The notes: generated by a model from the letters alone, not told the origin. Numbered from the stretch's first letter, positions 7,374 to 15,123 are shown. The stretch is 46,376 nt of DNA from WJMD01 sp964596015 (GCA_964596015.1 CAZQSB010000016.1:1-46376), one strand, 5' to 3'. Numbers and translations are program-made.

Positions 7374-7374
7374 T

Positions 7375-7941
7375 ATGAGAACTTGGTTTTTAAAGATATT
7401 ATTTCCGGTCCTTAAACGCATTGGTTACATACGGCTAACATGGCAGCCTCCAGGCTGTGCTCTTTTAGGCATAGAAGATCTGGAGCATCTTTTAGAACCA
7501 GGAATGGTGATTCTTACATACAAACACGGTTGTCTTTCAAACTGGTTTATCCCAGGGGAACTTAACCATGCTGCAATGGTCACCTCTAGTAAACAAATAG
7601 TGGAAGCCGTTCATCCGCAGGTGGATTGCAGGGACATTGACTCTTGGGTGAAAAGTTTTGATAAGATTTGCATTTATGTTCCTAAATTTTGCTCTGAAAA
7701 TCAAGCAAAATCCGCAGCCGAAGAGGCCAAAAATCTATTAGGAAAGCGTTATGACTGGCTTTTTTCTATGAAAAATAAAGCTTTTTACTGTTCTGAACTG
7801 ATATATTTCTGCTATAAAAAGGCTATGGGAGAAGATCTTAGACTTACCAAAGGGTGGCTACTAGGGGAGGCGGCTTACACACCAAATGATATCTACACCG
7901 ACAGAAAAAACTGGAAACTACTTAGATCATTTGGAAAATAG
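7375..7941 (+). CDS. Permuted NlpC/P60 (YiiX/YebB-like) papain-fold protein
   Basis: A 188-residue protein matching the circularly permuted NlpC/P60 superfamily, in which the His comes before the Cys. It shows the early GMVILTYKHG strand, a His in ELNHAAMV, a Glu in QIVEAVHP, a helix with LGKRYDWLFS, and the Cys in FYCSELIYFCY. Family members are cysteine hydrolases or amidases acting on peptide or lipid amide bonds; the substrate here is unknown. In a phage it might cut peptidoglycan cross-peptides during entry, or modify the envelope. It begins with a weakly hydrophobic stretch but no clear signal peptide. Confidence 0.75.
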   Translation: MRTWFLKILFPVLKRIGYIRLTWQPPGCALLGIEDLEHLLEPGMVILTYKHGCLSNWFIPGELNHAAMVTSSKQIVEAVHPQVDCRDIDSWVKSFDKICIYVPKFCSENQAKSAAEEAKNLLGKRYDWLFSMKNKAFYCSELIYFCYKKAMGEDLRLTKGWLLGEAAYTPNDIYTDRKNWKLLRSFGK

Positions 7942-8131
7942 TCCTAACTTTAAAGATACTCTTTCATGGGCAAAAACATGCCTTCCATCCACAGAACATC
8001 TTAGAGAGCTTTCAGATGCTCTTAGAACTGAAAATTTACGAAAAATTGAGAAACCAAGGGACGTGGAAGCATTGTTATCAGAAACCAGAGAACTGTTGGA
8101 TTTTATTTCTAACACTCTCGAATCATGGTAA
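7886..8131 (+). CDS. Small helical hypothetical protein
   Basis: Up to 81 residues. The ATG at 7886 overlaps the previous gene by 56 bases and has a GGGAGG that is rather distant. A TTG codon near 7931 would shorten it to about 66 residues. The C-terminal part is helical and charged (LRELSDALRTENLRKIEKP, VEALLSETRELLDF). Function unknown. Confidence 0.45.
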   Translation: MISTPTEKTGNYLDHLENSPNFKDTLSWAKTCLPSTEHLRELSDALRTENLRKIEKPRDVEALLSETRELLDFISNTLESW

Positions 8132-8134
8132 TCT

Positions 8135-8623
8135 ATGAATATGAGACTAAAACCAGGCGACAAATTACCTCTATCGCATCACCTCGGAGATGGTGTTACA
8201 GGTAAATACGTTCGTGCGGTGGTAAAAAACCCAGACGGTAGCCAGATCCCAGGATCTCCGGTAACGCTAACTGATGTAGGAAACGGCACGTACTATGATG
8301 ATTCTCTGGAAATGCCTTCCCAGCTTGCCATAATGGCAGCATTTTCTACTTATGACGATAGTGGGTTTAGCGAAAAAACCGAAGGCTATGATGATTCTTT
8401 CGACATGTATCTACTCGATGAATCTGAGATCCTATCCCTAGAGGATTCTATCACGGGTTCGTTTCAGGATCTAAGTACAATATATGGACAGGTGGATGAT
8501 ATAAGCACGTTTCGTTATCTTCTCGAAGATCAAAACAACATCGAAGCAAACATCTTTTCACCTTCTCCGTTTTTCGGCGAGCTGGAAGATGCCAAATCTT
8601 TTATAGGAACAATAGAGGACTAA
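8135..8623 (+). CDS. Hypothetical virion-associated protein
   Basis: A 162-residue protein that begins MNMRLKPGDKLPLSHHLGDG; ATG 8141 is an alternative start. The first 90 residues look like an immunoglobulin-type or carbohydrate-binding beta module (KYVRAVVKNPDGSQI, LTDVGNGTYYDDS, AAFSTYDDSGFS). The rest is acidic. This kind of N-terminal module occurs in tail or baseplate accessory proteins. No catalytic residues recognised. Confidence 0.55.
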   Translation: MNMRLKPGDKLPLSHHLGDGVTGKYVRAVVKNPDGSQIPGSPVTLTDVGNGTYYDDSLEMPSQLAIMAAFSTYDDSGFSEKTEGYDDSFDMYLLDESEILSLEDSITGSFQDLSTIYGQVDDISTFRYLLEDQNNIEANIFSPSPFFGELEDAKSFIGTIED

Positions 8624-8627
8624 TGCA

Positions 8628-8966
8628 ATGGAAAACATAGAAATTATCAAAGGAGCCACGAAAACTTTTAACGTGTATCTGATAAAAAAATCAGATAACG
8701 AACCTTTGGACATAACAACTGCTACCGAGATAGAAGCACTGTTTTGTAAAAATGATTCTACTTTGCTCACAAAATCTCTTGGTTCTGGAGTATCTAAAGT
8801 GCATGAAGTCGGAGGAAAGATCCAAGTAAGTTTAGACTCAACGGATACCGAAGATTTACTTGAAGATGAACGACAAGACTTTGAAATTGCCGTGACTTTC
8901 CCATCAGATAAGTATATAATACAGTTTAAAGAAAGACTAAACGTGTACGCACGGCTTTCTTGCTAA
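8628..8966 (+). CDS. Hypothetical beta-rich virion protein
   Basis: A 112-residue protein. The pattern IIKGATKTFNVYLIKKSD, PLDITTATEIEALF and IQVSLDSTDTEDLLED is like the N-terminal beta domain of baseplate upper (BppU-type) or fibre proteins. It is the last gene of the rightward group and overlaps the convergent nuclease gene by 30 bases. A terminator for this direction lies downstream, inside that antisense gene. Confidence 0.5.
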   Translation: MENIEIIKGATKTFNVYLIKKSDNEPLDITTATEIEALFCKNDSTLLTKSLGSGVSKVHEVGGKIQVSLDSTDTEDLLEDERQDFEIAVTFPSDKYIIQFKERLNVYARLSC

Positions 8967-9242
8967 TTCTGTTAGCTTTTGAAATTGTTTGCTCCATGTG
9001 GATGGGCTTGCTATCATGGCAAGCCCATTTGCTTTTTGTATCCTTGAAAGCTCATAGTCTTGCAATGGCTCTAGAGGGGAATCTACTTTAAGCTCAATTG
9101 CTACAAAAACCCCGTTAATGCATGCCAAAAGATCCGGAATACCCCTTACACTTACAGACTGAATCTTTTTAACCCAGACGTGCTCAAGCGTGCGAAGATC
9201 TCGCAATACTCTTTCCTTGAATATCGTTTCTGGCTTTTTCAT
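8937..9242 (-). CDS. VRR-NUC domain nuclease
   Basis: A 101-residue PD-(D/E)XK nuclease of the VRR-NUC group. GIPDLLACINGVFVAIELK carries the catalytic Asp (PDLL) and the ExK pair (ELK), and the following helix holds LQDYELSRIQKANG. Small stand-alone VRR-NUC proteins are common in phage replication modules and are thought to process branched DNA. It is the last gene of the leftward operon, after the DNA polymerase. Its ATG directly abuts a long inverted repeat, and its only ribosome-site-like bases (AAAGG) lie in the arm of that hairpin. Confidence 0.85.
   Translation of the reverse strand: MKKPETIFKERVLRDLRTLEHVWVKKIQSVSVRGIPDLLACINGVFVAIELKVDSPLEPLQDYELSRIQKANGLAMIASPSTWSKQFQKLTELARKPCVHV
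9002..9035 (+). terminator. Rightward terminator inside the antisense nuclease gene
   Basis: ATGGGCTTGC (9002-9011) pairs perfectly with GCAAGCCCAT (9019-9028) over a 7-base loop. The stretch TTGCTTTTT follows on the plus strand. It would stop rightward transcription from the virion genes before it runs into the early operon, while coding on the opposite strand. Confidence 0.65.
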
Positions 9243-9286
9243 TGATGCTAGAGCCTTTGTGATAATTACAAAGATTCTAGCATCAA
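9242..9286 (-). repeat. Long inverted repeat upstream of the nuclease gene
   Basis: TTGATGCTAGA (9242-9252) and TCTAGCATCAA (9276-9286) are perfect 11-base arms. An inner 6-bp stem (CTTTGT with ACAAAG) adds to them, with a 7-base loop. It fills the gap between the polymerase stop and the nuclease ATG. There is no T run on either side, so it is more likely a translation-control or RNA-stability element than a terminator. Confidence 0.7.
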
Positions 9287-9304
9287 GCTTAGAAATATCT
9301 ATTT

Positions 9305-11101
9305 TTAATTTTCAAGCCGCGGGAATCCTTCCTTTTTATCTGCCCAGGAACTATATGAGTAAGATACTCCGGCAGTTAAAGGAATGTAACGATGCTCGTA
9401 TGCTCGCTCCATAAGCTCTTTTATAAGTGGGACAAGCTCCAGCTCTGATTTATGCAGCGAGATTATAAGCTCATCATGAACCTGCATTATAAGCTTTGAG
9501 CGGTATTTAAACAAAAGAGTTTGCACGTCAAGCATAGCCTTTTTTATGATATCTGCACAGCCACCTTGGATTAAATAATTAGGAGCCTTATAGAAATTAT
9601 CTAAAAAATCATATTTTCTACCTGCCCAATTAAACACAAAACCCCTTGTTCTGGCTTTTTGGCTTACCTTTTGCATAAAAGAAGCTACATTAGGGCACGC
9701 GTCAAAGTATTTTTGCTTGAGTGTCTGAGCTTCGCCTAAAGAAATCTTAAGATTTTCAGCCAGTGCCCCTGTGCCTCCACCATAGATTAAAAGAAAATTA
9801 AGCGTCTTGGCATGCTTTCTTTCCACATTACACAGTTTTGCCGTTGCCGTGTGAACGTCCAAGCCTTCGTTATTGATCTTATCGATCAAAGAGAATTCCT
9901 TCGCATAATCAAGCATAAGGCGATATTCCATTTGATCATAATCTATGAGTAAAAGCAGGTGGTCTTTGTCCGGAGGGATAACAGCTCCTCGGACAGGAAA
10001 ATCCCCTATGTTTTCTTTTGGCAAATTTTGCAAGTTGGGAGAGGCGCACGAGAGACGTCCTGTAGCTGTACCGGACTGGCGAATAGTGCAATGTATGAAA
10101 TTATCGTTATCTTTTAACTCTAAAAAATTACGAAAATATGTATTACAATTTTTATAAGCTTCTCTGTAGGAAAGAATAGTTTTCGTCAAAGGGTGGTCTA
10201 TCTTTGCCAGAACATCTTCCTTAAAACAAGGATTTCCCTTCTCAGTCAACGGATATTTCAGATCAATCTTTTCAAAAGCACGCTTTAGAGTAATGCGAGA
10301 ATCTTTAAACTCAAGGCCAGTGATCTTATAAAAATCATTTTCCGCTTGTGAAATCCTTTGTTCTTCTACTCCTATCCCGCGAGCGCAAAAATCAGGATCA
10401 ACACGCATGCCGTCTCGTTCCATTTCAAACAAAAGCTTTGTAACGAGGCATTCTCTTTCATACAAAGAGCGGAAATTGGCAATCTGTTTGGTCTGAGCTT
10501 CAATCTGCTCGATCTGCCAAAGACCAAGTTTTAGTGTTATTTCACCATCTATTTCACCATATCGGGATATAATTTCAAAAGGAACTTTATCATAATGCGG
10601 TTTTTTCGCTCTTTTCTTTTTGCCAGGAGTAGTTATCCAGCTAAATAGACGATGCTTTTTAATATACTCTTCGACCTTATCGTCTTTTCTAAGACCAATC
10701 TCGGAGGCACAATCTGCAAGTTTTCCGCTTGTACGGGTATTTTTCAGTAGCCTAGAGACTACTTCGGTATCATGTATTTTACCTGCTATCTTCAAATCCC
10801 TTGTAGCCAGCATGTGCATGTCAAACTTGGCGTTATGTAAAAACCAGGTGCTTTGCTCGTATTTATCCAATAACTCACACAGAAAACTTATAGTTTCTTC
10901 CCCGAGAACATAGTTTTTGTCCAGACCAGGGTACGGCTGAAAATTAAAATAATACGCTCTTTTCTCAGAGGCAATAATTATGGAAAAAAAGCTGTCCCCT
11001 TTGTAAGGAAAAAGACCAGTGGTTTCAGTATCTAAGGAGAAATTTCCAGCTCTATCGAGATCTTCTCTTACTTGTTCGAGATTTTGTAGACTTACGAGCA
11101 T
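9305..11101 (-). CDS. Family A DNA polymerase with 3'-5' exonuclease domain
   Basis: About 598 residues: the phage replicative polymerase, lacking the 5'-3' exonuclease domain of bacterial Pol I. The proofreading domain has Exo I SLDTETTG (residues about 22-29), Exo II HNAKFD and Exo III YGEIDGEITLKL. The polymerase domain has motif A LIDYDQMEYRL (about 387), the O helix RKHAKTLNFLLIYGGG (about 425-440) and motif C VHDEL (about 541). The O-helix Phe matches E. coli F762, but the usual Gly after it is Leu. ATG 11101 follows GAGGACAGG; an upstream TTG at 11134 is less likely. It overlaps the RHH gene in either case. Confidence 0.95.
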   Translation of the reverse strand: MLVSLQNLEQVREDLDRAGNFSLDTETTGLFPYKGDSFFSIIIASEKRAYYFNFQPYPGLDKNYVLGEETISFLCELLDKYEQSTWFLHNAKFDMHMLATRDLKIAGKIHDTEVVSRLLKNTRTSGKLADCASEIGLRKDDKVEEYIKKHRLFSWITTPGKKKRAKKPHYDKVPFEIISRYGEIDGEITLKLGLWQIEQIEAQTKQIANFRSLYERECLVTKLLFEMERDGMRVDPDFCARGIGVEEQRISQAENDFYKITGLEFKDSRITLKRAFEKIDLKYPLTEKGNPCFKEDVLAKIDHPLTKTILSYREAYKNCNTYFRNFLELKDNDNFIHCTIRQSGTATGRLSCASPNLQNLPKENIGDFPVRGAVIPPDKDHLLLLIDYDQMEYRLMLDYAKEFSLIDKINNEGLDVHTATAKLCNVERKHAKTLNFLLIYGGGTGALAENLKISLGEAQTLKQKYFDACPNVASFMQKVSQKARTRGFVFNWAGRKYDFLDNFYKAPNYLIQGGCADIIKKAMLDVQTLLFKYRSKLIMQVHDELIISLHKSELELVPLIKELMERAYEHRYIPLTAGVSYSYSSWADKKEGFPRLEN

Positions 11102-11261
11102 TTTTCCTGTCCTCTTTTTCCTTCTCGTTTGCAAGAAGTGAGTTTATCCATTTTGATTCTGTTACGTCTGCAATTACAGACTGCCTATATACAAATTTTT
11201 TAAGACTGGGCTGTATGCGAACATACAGCACAGCGTCTCTTTTTTCGGGTAGTTTTACCAC
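11052..11261 (-). CDS. Ribbon-helix-helix type DNA-binding protein
   Basis: A 69-residue protein starting at a GTG with AGGAG 7 bases upstream. The segment AVLYVRIQPSLKKFVYRQSV, then ESKWINSLLANEKEKE fits the Arc/CopG beta-helix-helix pattern. The C-terminus is very basic (KSTKSRTSKRRSR). It lies between the SSB-like and polymerase genes and overlaps the polymerase start, so it may autoregulate the operon. Family assignment is by pattern only. Confidence 0.55.
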   Translation of the reverse strand: MVKLPEKRDAVLYVRIQPSLKKFVYRQSVIADVTESKWINSLLANEKEKEDRKNARKSTKSRTSKRRSR

Positions 11262-11273
11262 GACAAATCTCCT

Positions 11274-12020
11274 TTAATACTCGTCACCTTCGTTTATCGT
11301 GCCTTTTTCTTCGCTGGTCTCTTCGTAAACAGAGTTATCGACACGGGAGCGGGCATCTTTTACAAGATCAAACCAGCGTTTCACTTCAGCCAGCTCCTTA
11401 TCATGGGTGTCTCTTGTCATAGCCACCTCAGGCACGTAAAAACGTCCTTTGTCGTTTTCTGTAAACTTGGTTTCGAGGGTAAAGGTTTTAAAACAAAGAG
11501 GTTTTTTAAAATCTTTTAATTTCGCTCGGTATGTTTCCATCTTTTTACCTGCGGTAAACCCCGTAGAGCGAAACGAAAGAAGATACGGTGTGCACATTGC
11601 CCCTTCCGCGATCTCATGGGGAAACAGCACAAAATAATTAATAGTCTCATAGCGCAACAGATCACCTTCGCTTTTCGACCAGCCAGCGTTAGAGGCATTT
11701 ATGGGAACTTCTTCAATCCATTTTGGCTTACCTTGCCCCTGATCTTGGAACACAACCCAAGATTTATGAGATGAAAATGGGATGAACTCCACAGGTTTTT
11801 GCTTCTCGGCTAAAAGATTGTGCTCCACAGAGCCTCTAATTTCCCCCGCACGGGCCTTATCGTCTGCTACAAGCTGACTCGTAGGCTGCATGAGTAGAAC
11901 GCGAGGAAGAAGCAAATCCTTGCCTTCAACGGGCGTCTCATCCATCAGATTGCCGTATTCTGCCAAACGGGCATCTTCTTTTTTAGATAGTGCTTTTGAT
12001 ACTGTGTCTTTACTGGTCAT
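11274..12020 (-). CDS. Putative single-stranded DNA-binding protein
   Basis: A 248-residue protein beside the DNA polymerase. It has a mixed beta core (LLLPRVLLMQPTSQLV, KPVEFIPFSSHKSWVVF, INYFVLFPHE, YLLSFRSTGFTAGKKM) and a strongly acidic disordered C-terminus (EETSEEKGTINEGDEY) ending in an aromatic residue. An acidic tail with a terminal aromatic is the hallmark of phage SSBs such as T7 gp2.5, where it contacts polymerase and helicase. This is an inference from layout and position. I see no sequence motif that proves it. Confidence 0.6.
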   Translation of the reverse strand: MTSKDTVSKALSKKEDARLAEYGNLMDETPVEGKDLLLPRVLLMQPTSQLVADDKARAGEIRGSVEHNLLAEKQKPVEFIPFSSHKSWVVFQDQGQGKPKWIEEVPINASNAGWSKSEGDLLRYETINYFVLFPHEIAEGAMCTPYLLSFRSTGFTAGKKMETYRAKLKDFKKPLCFKTFTLETKFTENDKGRFYVPEVAMTRDTHDKELAEVKRWFDLVKDARSRVDNSVYEETSEEKGTINEGDEY

Positions 12021-12021
12021 A

Positions 12022-12453
12022 CTATGATCTCCTTAAGGTTAATTGTTTATATGCAGTGGGTTCGCCTACTCCAGGCAGTGTCCAATCCAAATTGCCTTCT
12101 TCTTTTGCAATTTCGAACTCTTTTTTATAAAAAGAATTAAGAGACTGCGAATTTATGGTAAGATAATCTTTAAGTACCTCCTTACCATATGCAACCTCTA
12201 TGTAATTCCATAAAGCCTGTTTGGACTCTACGTCTTTAGGGGTTTTTACCGAATACTTGGTAACAAGCGATACTGTACCGTATTTGGGAATAGCGGCACG
12301 ATCCATTTCCATGTTTTCAAGGCATTTCATGTACTCGCCTTGAAGCTTTGTTAGCTTTTCTTGCTCCCTTTTAAGATGATCTTTGATCTCTTGGACTTCT
12401 ATGTATTGCTGAAACATCTTTTGCCCAAGCTCGTTAAACTGTTGCTGCTCCAT
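12022..12453 (-). CDS. Conserved phage replication-module protein, coiled coil at N-terminus
   Basis: A 143-residue protein. Residues 1-50 form a coiled coil (EIKDHLKREQEKLTKLQGEY). The C-terminal part has YGTVSLVTKYSVKTPKD, INSQSLNSFYKKE and the end LPGVGEPTAYKQLTLRRS. I know this combination from phage proteins of unknown function encoded near SSB and polymerase genes. AAAAGGAG precedes the ATG. It ends one base before the SSB-like start and is probably translated together with it. Confidence 0.65.
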   Translation of the reverse strand: MEQQQFNELGQKMFQQYIEVQEIKDHLKREQEKLTKLQGEYMKCLENMEMDRAAIPKYGTVSLVTKYSVKTPKDVESKQALWNYIEVAYGKEVLKDYLTINSQSLNSFYKKEFEIAKEEGNLDWTLPGVGEPTAYKQLTLRRS

Positions 12454-12465
12454 TGTTTTCTCCTT

Positions 12466-12564
12466 TTACTTAATCTTGTCTCTACAATAATTTATTAAAT
12501 CAATAGCAACTGGTAACACTAAAAATAAGCCTAACATCATTATTGCCCATTCTAAAAAACTCAT
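12466..12564 (-). CDS. 32-residue single-span membrane miniprotein
   Basis: The frame begins ATGAGTTTTTTAGAATGG and gives MSFLEWAIMMLGLFLVLPVA followed by IDLINYCRDKIK. It is one hydrophobic span with a short charged tail. AGGAG lies 8 bases before the ATG, and the stop is just ahead of the next gene's own AAGGAG. The good ribosome site and fit between two genes support a real gene. It might act on the host membrane; function unknown. Confidence 0.55.
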   Translation of the reverse strand: MSFLEWAIMMLGLFLVLPVAIDLINYCRDKIK

Positions 12565-12585
12565 TGTTTACTCCTATGTAATTAT

Positions 12586-12753
12586 TTAAACTTCAAACAA
12601 GCCGTCTTTCCAGCTCTCGACTTCGTGTTCTGCTTCAGCATAACTCATGCTTTTTGTTACACCTGTGCTAAAATAATTTGTCAAATAAACGTATGCGTTT
12701 CCATTTAACTCATAAATCTTTTCGTATGCATCGTCAAATCTGTACTTCTTCAT
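12586..12753 (-). CDS. Small hypothetical protein, 55 residues
   Basis: ATG 12753 has AGGAG 8 bases upstream and is preferred over upstream in-frame codons. The product begins MKKYRFDDAYEKIYELNGNA and ends with HEVESWKDGLFEV. It is acidic and aromatic, with no membrane span. A promoter-like pair lies about 40 bases upstream. Function unknown. Confidence 0.6.
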   Translation of the reverse strand: MKKYRFDDAYEKIYELNGNAYVYLTNYFSTGVTKSMSYAEAEHEVESWKDGLFEV

Positions 12754-12788
12754 TTTTGTTTCTCCTGTGTTAATAAGGTTGAGTTTTA

Positions 12789-12817
12789 GTTCTAACAAGC
12801 TGCAAGCAAAAATGCAA
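12789..12817 (-). promoter_or_regulatory. Early-type promoter on the minus strand
   Basis: On the minus strand TTGCAT (12812-12817) and TAGAAC (12789-12794) are 17 bases apart. The same TTGCATTTTTG core recurs at 16662-16672, again 17 bases before a TAG. It lies in the gap between the SNF2 helicase gene and the 55-residue gene, where an internal promoter for the replication genes makes sense. Confidence 0.5.
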
Positions 12818-12874
12818 GCGCTAAATTACATATCCCGCTACATATAAAATGCCCCTTAAATCAACAACTAGTGA

Positions 12875-14305
12875 CTAAAGTTTGTCCTTTAGTGCTAAAA
12901 TGTCCTCTGCCAGATTGACTTTCTTTTTCAAAGCGTCCAATATTATCTCGTCAATCGTCCCAGGTGTTACCAAATCAATGCGAGTAATTTTGTCATGTAT
13001 CTGAGATCCTCCCCTATAATTTCGTGCTTCAGACTGTATGTCCTGCTCAAGCGAAAAATTACGAGAGTAATACACAGAATAACTAGCCGCAGTAAGATTG
13101 ATCCCGATCCCACCAGCGCCAGGGTGCGCTATCATAATATTGTGCTCAGGATCTTCTTGAAATAGATCTATGGATTCTTGGCGCTTTTTGGCCGTCATAC
13201 CGCCATATAAAAGGCAAGTGCCTGTTACTTTTTTCTTATCCAAAAGGGCCAAGATCTGCTCGTAATTTTTGCGAAAAACTGCCCAAATTATGACTTTTTT
13301 ACCAAGTATTGGCTCCAGGGTGTCCCAAAGTGCATCAAGGCGCGGGCACTTATCAAAAGATATCTCCTCGCCACCTTCTTCCTCGGCAGTCTTTATAAAT
13401 CCAGAGACGATCTGCTGAAGCCTAAGAGCTTTGGTCAACGCCAAAGAGGCAGTGCATGCTTTGTCGTTTATAAAGGTGAGGAAATCTTTTTTCATACCCT
13501 TATAAAGCCTTGCCTGCTCTGAGGACATTTCGGCAAAGACTTGCTTTTTTACAAGTGGAGGCAGGTCCAGACAGTCTTTTTTAAGAACACGGGTGGCTTT
13601 CTTATAGATACGTTCGTTAAACTCGGCTTCTATATTGGGCTTTGGACGCCAATCTGGGAAATACTTCTGAGCTGGCATGTTGGCGTTTTTGTCCCAAAAA
13701 TACTTGGCACGAAAAGCAAAGAAGTTTTTACCGAAAGTTTGACCGCCATCGAGCACACGAAACTGGGAGAATAGATCCATCGGAGTATTTAGAATCGGAG
13801 TGCCTGTGAGCAGATACTTGTATTTCACCTTGTCCGCTAACTGGATTGCAAGCTTCGTTCTTTTGGCTTTTATAGATTTTAAGCGGTGACTTTCATCAAC
13901 TATTAATACCTCCGGCAGCCAGTTATTTAGATACCAATACAAATCTTTCATGGATAAGGCTTCGTAGTTTGTTATAAAAACATGTCCTTCTCGCATGCCG
14001 TCATCGTCGAATGCAATGTTCTTAAACGTCTCAAGGCGCTTTTTACCAGCTCCCACAAGCGGGGTAACCTTCGAGATATTGGTATGCATTTGCATTTCCC
14101 TACGCCAGTTTTCCACAACTACAGGGGGACACAGAATCAGCGTTCTAAGAAGGCGTTTGTTCAAATAACACTTGTATCTTAGTAGGTTAGCCGCGGCACA
14201 AGACTTTCCGCAGCCAACTTCAAAGAACAACCCATAATGATCCATGTCTTTTGCGCGTTCTATTGCATCGAGCTGATGTTGCCATGGTTGAAGCTTGTAT
14301 TTCAT
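12875..14305 (-). CDS. SNF2-family DNA helicase/translocase
   Basis: A 476-residue superfamily 2 helicase of SNF2 type. It has Q-motif-like LQPWQHQLDAIERA, Walker A EVGCGKS (residues 29-35), DESH (137-140), motif III LLTGTP (165-170) and, in the second lobe, GGIGINLTAASYSVYYSRNF and QSEARNYR (424-431, the motif VI equivalent of QAEDRxHR). It probably remodels replication or recombination intermediates on duplex DNA. The size is typical for phage members without accessory domains. It overlaps the upstream gene by 4 bases. Confidence 0.93.
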   Translation of the reverse strand: MKYKLQPWQHQLDAIERAKDMDHYGLFFEVGCGKSCAAANLLRYKCYLNKRLLRTLILCPPVVVENWRREMQMHTNISKVTPLVGAGKKRLETFKNIAFDDDGMREGHVFITNYEALSMKDLYWYLNNWLPEVLIVDESHRLKSIKAKRTKLAIQLADKVKYKYLLTGTPILNTPMDLFSQFRVLDGGQTFGKNFFAFRAKYFWDKNANMPAQKYFPDWRPKPNIEAEFNERIYKKATRVLKKDCLDLPPLVKKQVFAEMSSEQARLYKGMKKDFLTFINDKACTASLALTKALRLQQIVSGFIKTAEEEGGEEISFDKCPRLDALWDTLEPILGKKVIIWAVFRKNYEQILALLDKKKVTGTCLLYGGMTAKKRQESIDLFQEDPEHNIMIAHPGAGGIGINLTAASYSVYYSRNFSLEQDIQSEARNYRGGSQIHDKITRIDLVTPGTIDEIILDALKKKVNLAEDILALKDKL

Positions 14306-14580
14306 TTTGTAAGTGTAACCTGAAAGTTTTTATCCATGAATATATTTCCAAAACCAGCTAGTTGCTCGTCTTTTACGTCAAAATCCTCATTGCACATAGC
14401 CAGCCTTACTTCTTTTAAATACAGCTCATAAATCTTTGTGGCTTCCTCCACAGTTAAATCATACTTAGTTACCACATGTTTAATGGTTTCTACTAAATCC
14501 TCTAAATAAAGTTTTTTATTCTTAAGTTGACTTCTGTGCGAAAAAGCTTCCCTAGGTTTCTGAGTAAATAAAGTCCCCAT
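14302..14580 (-). CDS. Hypothetical helical protein, 92 residues
   Basis: A 92-residue protein with helix-rich sequence (LYLEDLVETIKHVVTKYDL, EEATKIYELYLKEVRLAM). It overlaps the helicase start by 4 bases (ATGA type), so the two are likely co-translated. AAGGAG lies upstream of the ATG. No motif recognised. Confidence 0.6.
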   Translation of the reverse strand: MGTLFTQKPREAFSHRSQLKNKKLYLEDLVETIKHVVTKYDLTVEEATKIYELYLKEVRLAMCNEDFDVKDEQLAGFGNIFMDKNFQVTLTK

Positions 14581-14593
14581 TGTCTTCTCCTTA

Positions 14594-14761
14594 TTAAATG
14601 TTAAACTTTTCTAAAATGTTATCGATTGCATTTTCCTGTGCATCTGATGCAAAACCTTTTTCCTCGTATTGAGACAAAACCGAATCCACAAACTCGGTGT
14701 CAAACCAGGGTTTATCCTCTGCCCAATTCAAGACGGCCCAGCATTTTTCCTCAATGTCCAT
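14594..14761 (-). CDS. Small acidic hypothetical protein, 55 residues
   Basis: The frame begins MDIEEKCWAVLNWAEDKPWF, continues with DTEFVDSVLSQYEEKGF and ends KFNI. It is acidic, aromatic and helical. It overlaps the 3' end of the upstream gene by 11 bases, and a GGAG-like site lies in that overlap. Coding character is convincing although it is short. Function unknown. Confidence 0.6.
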   Translation of the reverse strand: MDIEEKCWAVLNWAEDKPWFDTEFVDSVLSQYEEKGFASDAQENAIDNILEKFNI

Positions 14762-14951
14762 CTTCTTTGCTCCCTACTTTATTAACTTGCAACACGCCGG
14801 ATTGCTCCAGTATCCTAAGTGTCCCTATTAAAGCCCCAACAATGTGGCGAAACTCTACTTTGTCACCAACTTGTTTTAAAATAGCCTCTTTATGCCCACC
14901 AATCGTAATGGCAGCATTGAGTAAATCCAAATCACTAGTCTTGTGTTTCAT
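14751..14951 (-). CDS. Hypothetical protein, 66 residues
   Basis: A 66-residue protein, MKHKTSDLDLLNAAITIGGH followed by EAILKQVGDKVEFRHIVGAL. It may hold a small winged-helix-like fold, since the end LRILEQSGVLQVNKVG looks like a turn-helix pair, but this is a guess. GGAGGAAG precedes the start. It overlaps both neighbours. Confidence 0.55.
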   Translation of the reverse strand: MKHKTSDLDLLNAAITIGGHKEAILKQVGDKVEFRHIVGALIGTLRILEQSGVLQVNKVGSKEDGH

Positions 14952-15123
14952 TGTCTTCTTCCTCCATCTCGTCTGCCTCTCTCAAATTTATTACTGTAAT
15001 AAATTCTTCGAAAAAGACACTGATATTTTCCAAGTGCTTACTGCTGTTTTCCAAGTGCTTGTTAATTCCTCGCAGCTCGTCTAAAACTCTTGTTTCAAAA
15101 TCAGAATCATAATTTGTACCCAT
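14935..15123 (-). CDS. Small acidic coiled-coil protein
   Basis: A 62-residue acidic helical protein with an internal repeat (INKHLENSSKHLENISVFFEE) and an acidic end (EADEMEEEDNETQD). AAAGGA lies 8 bases before the ATG. It overlaps the next gene by 17 bases. Function unknown. Confidence 0.55.
   Translation of the reverse strand: MGTNYDSDFETRVLDELRGINKHLENSSKHLENISVFFEEFITVINLREADEMEEEDNETQD

Noticed and set aside
14626..15084. 152-codon plus-strand open frame
   Set aside because: It runs antisense to several small early genes with good ribosome sites. Its composition (Pro/Ser/Cys/Phe-rich) is typical of a shadow.
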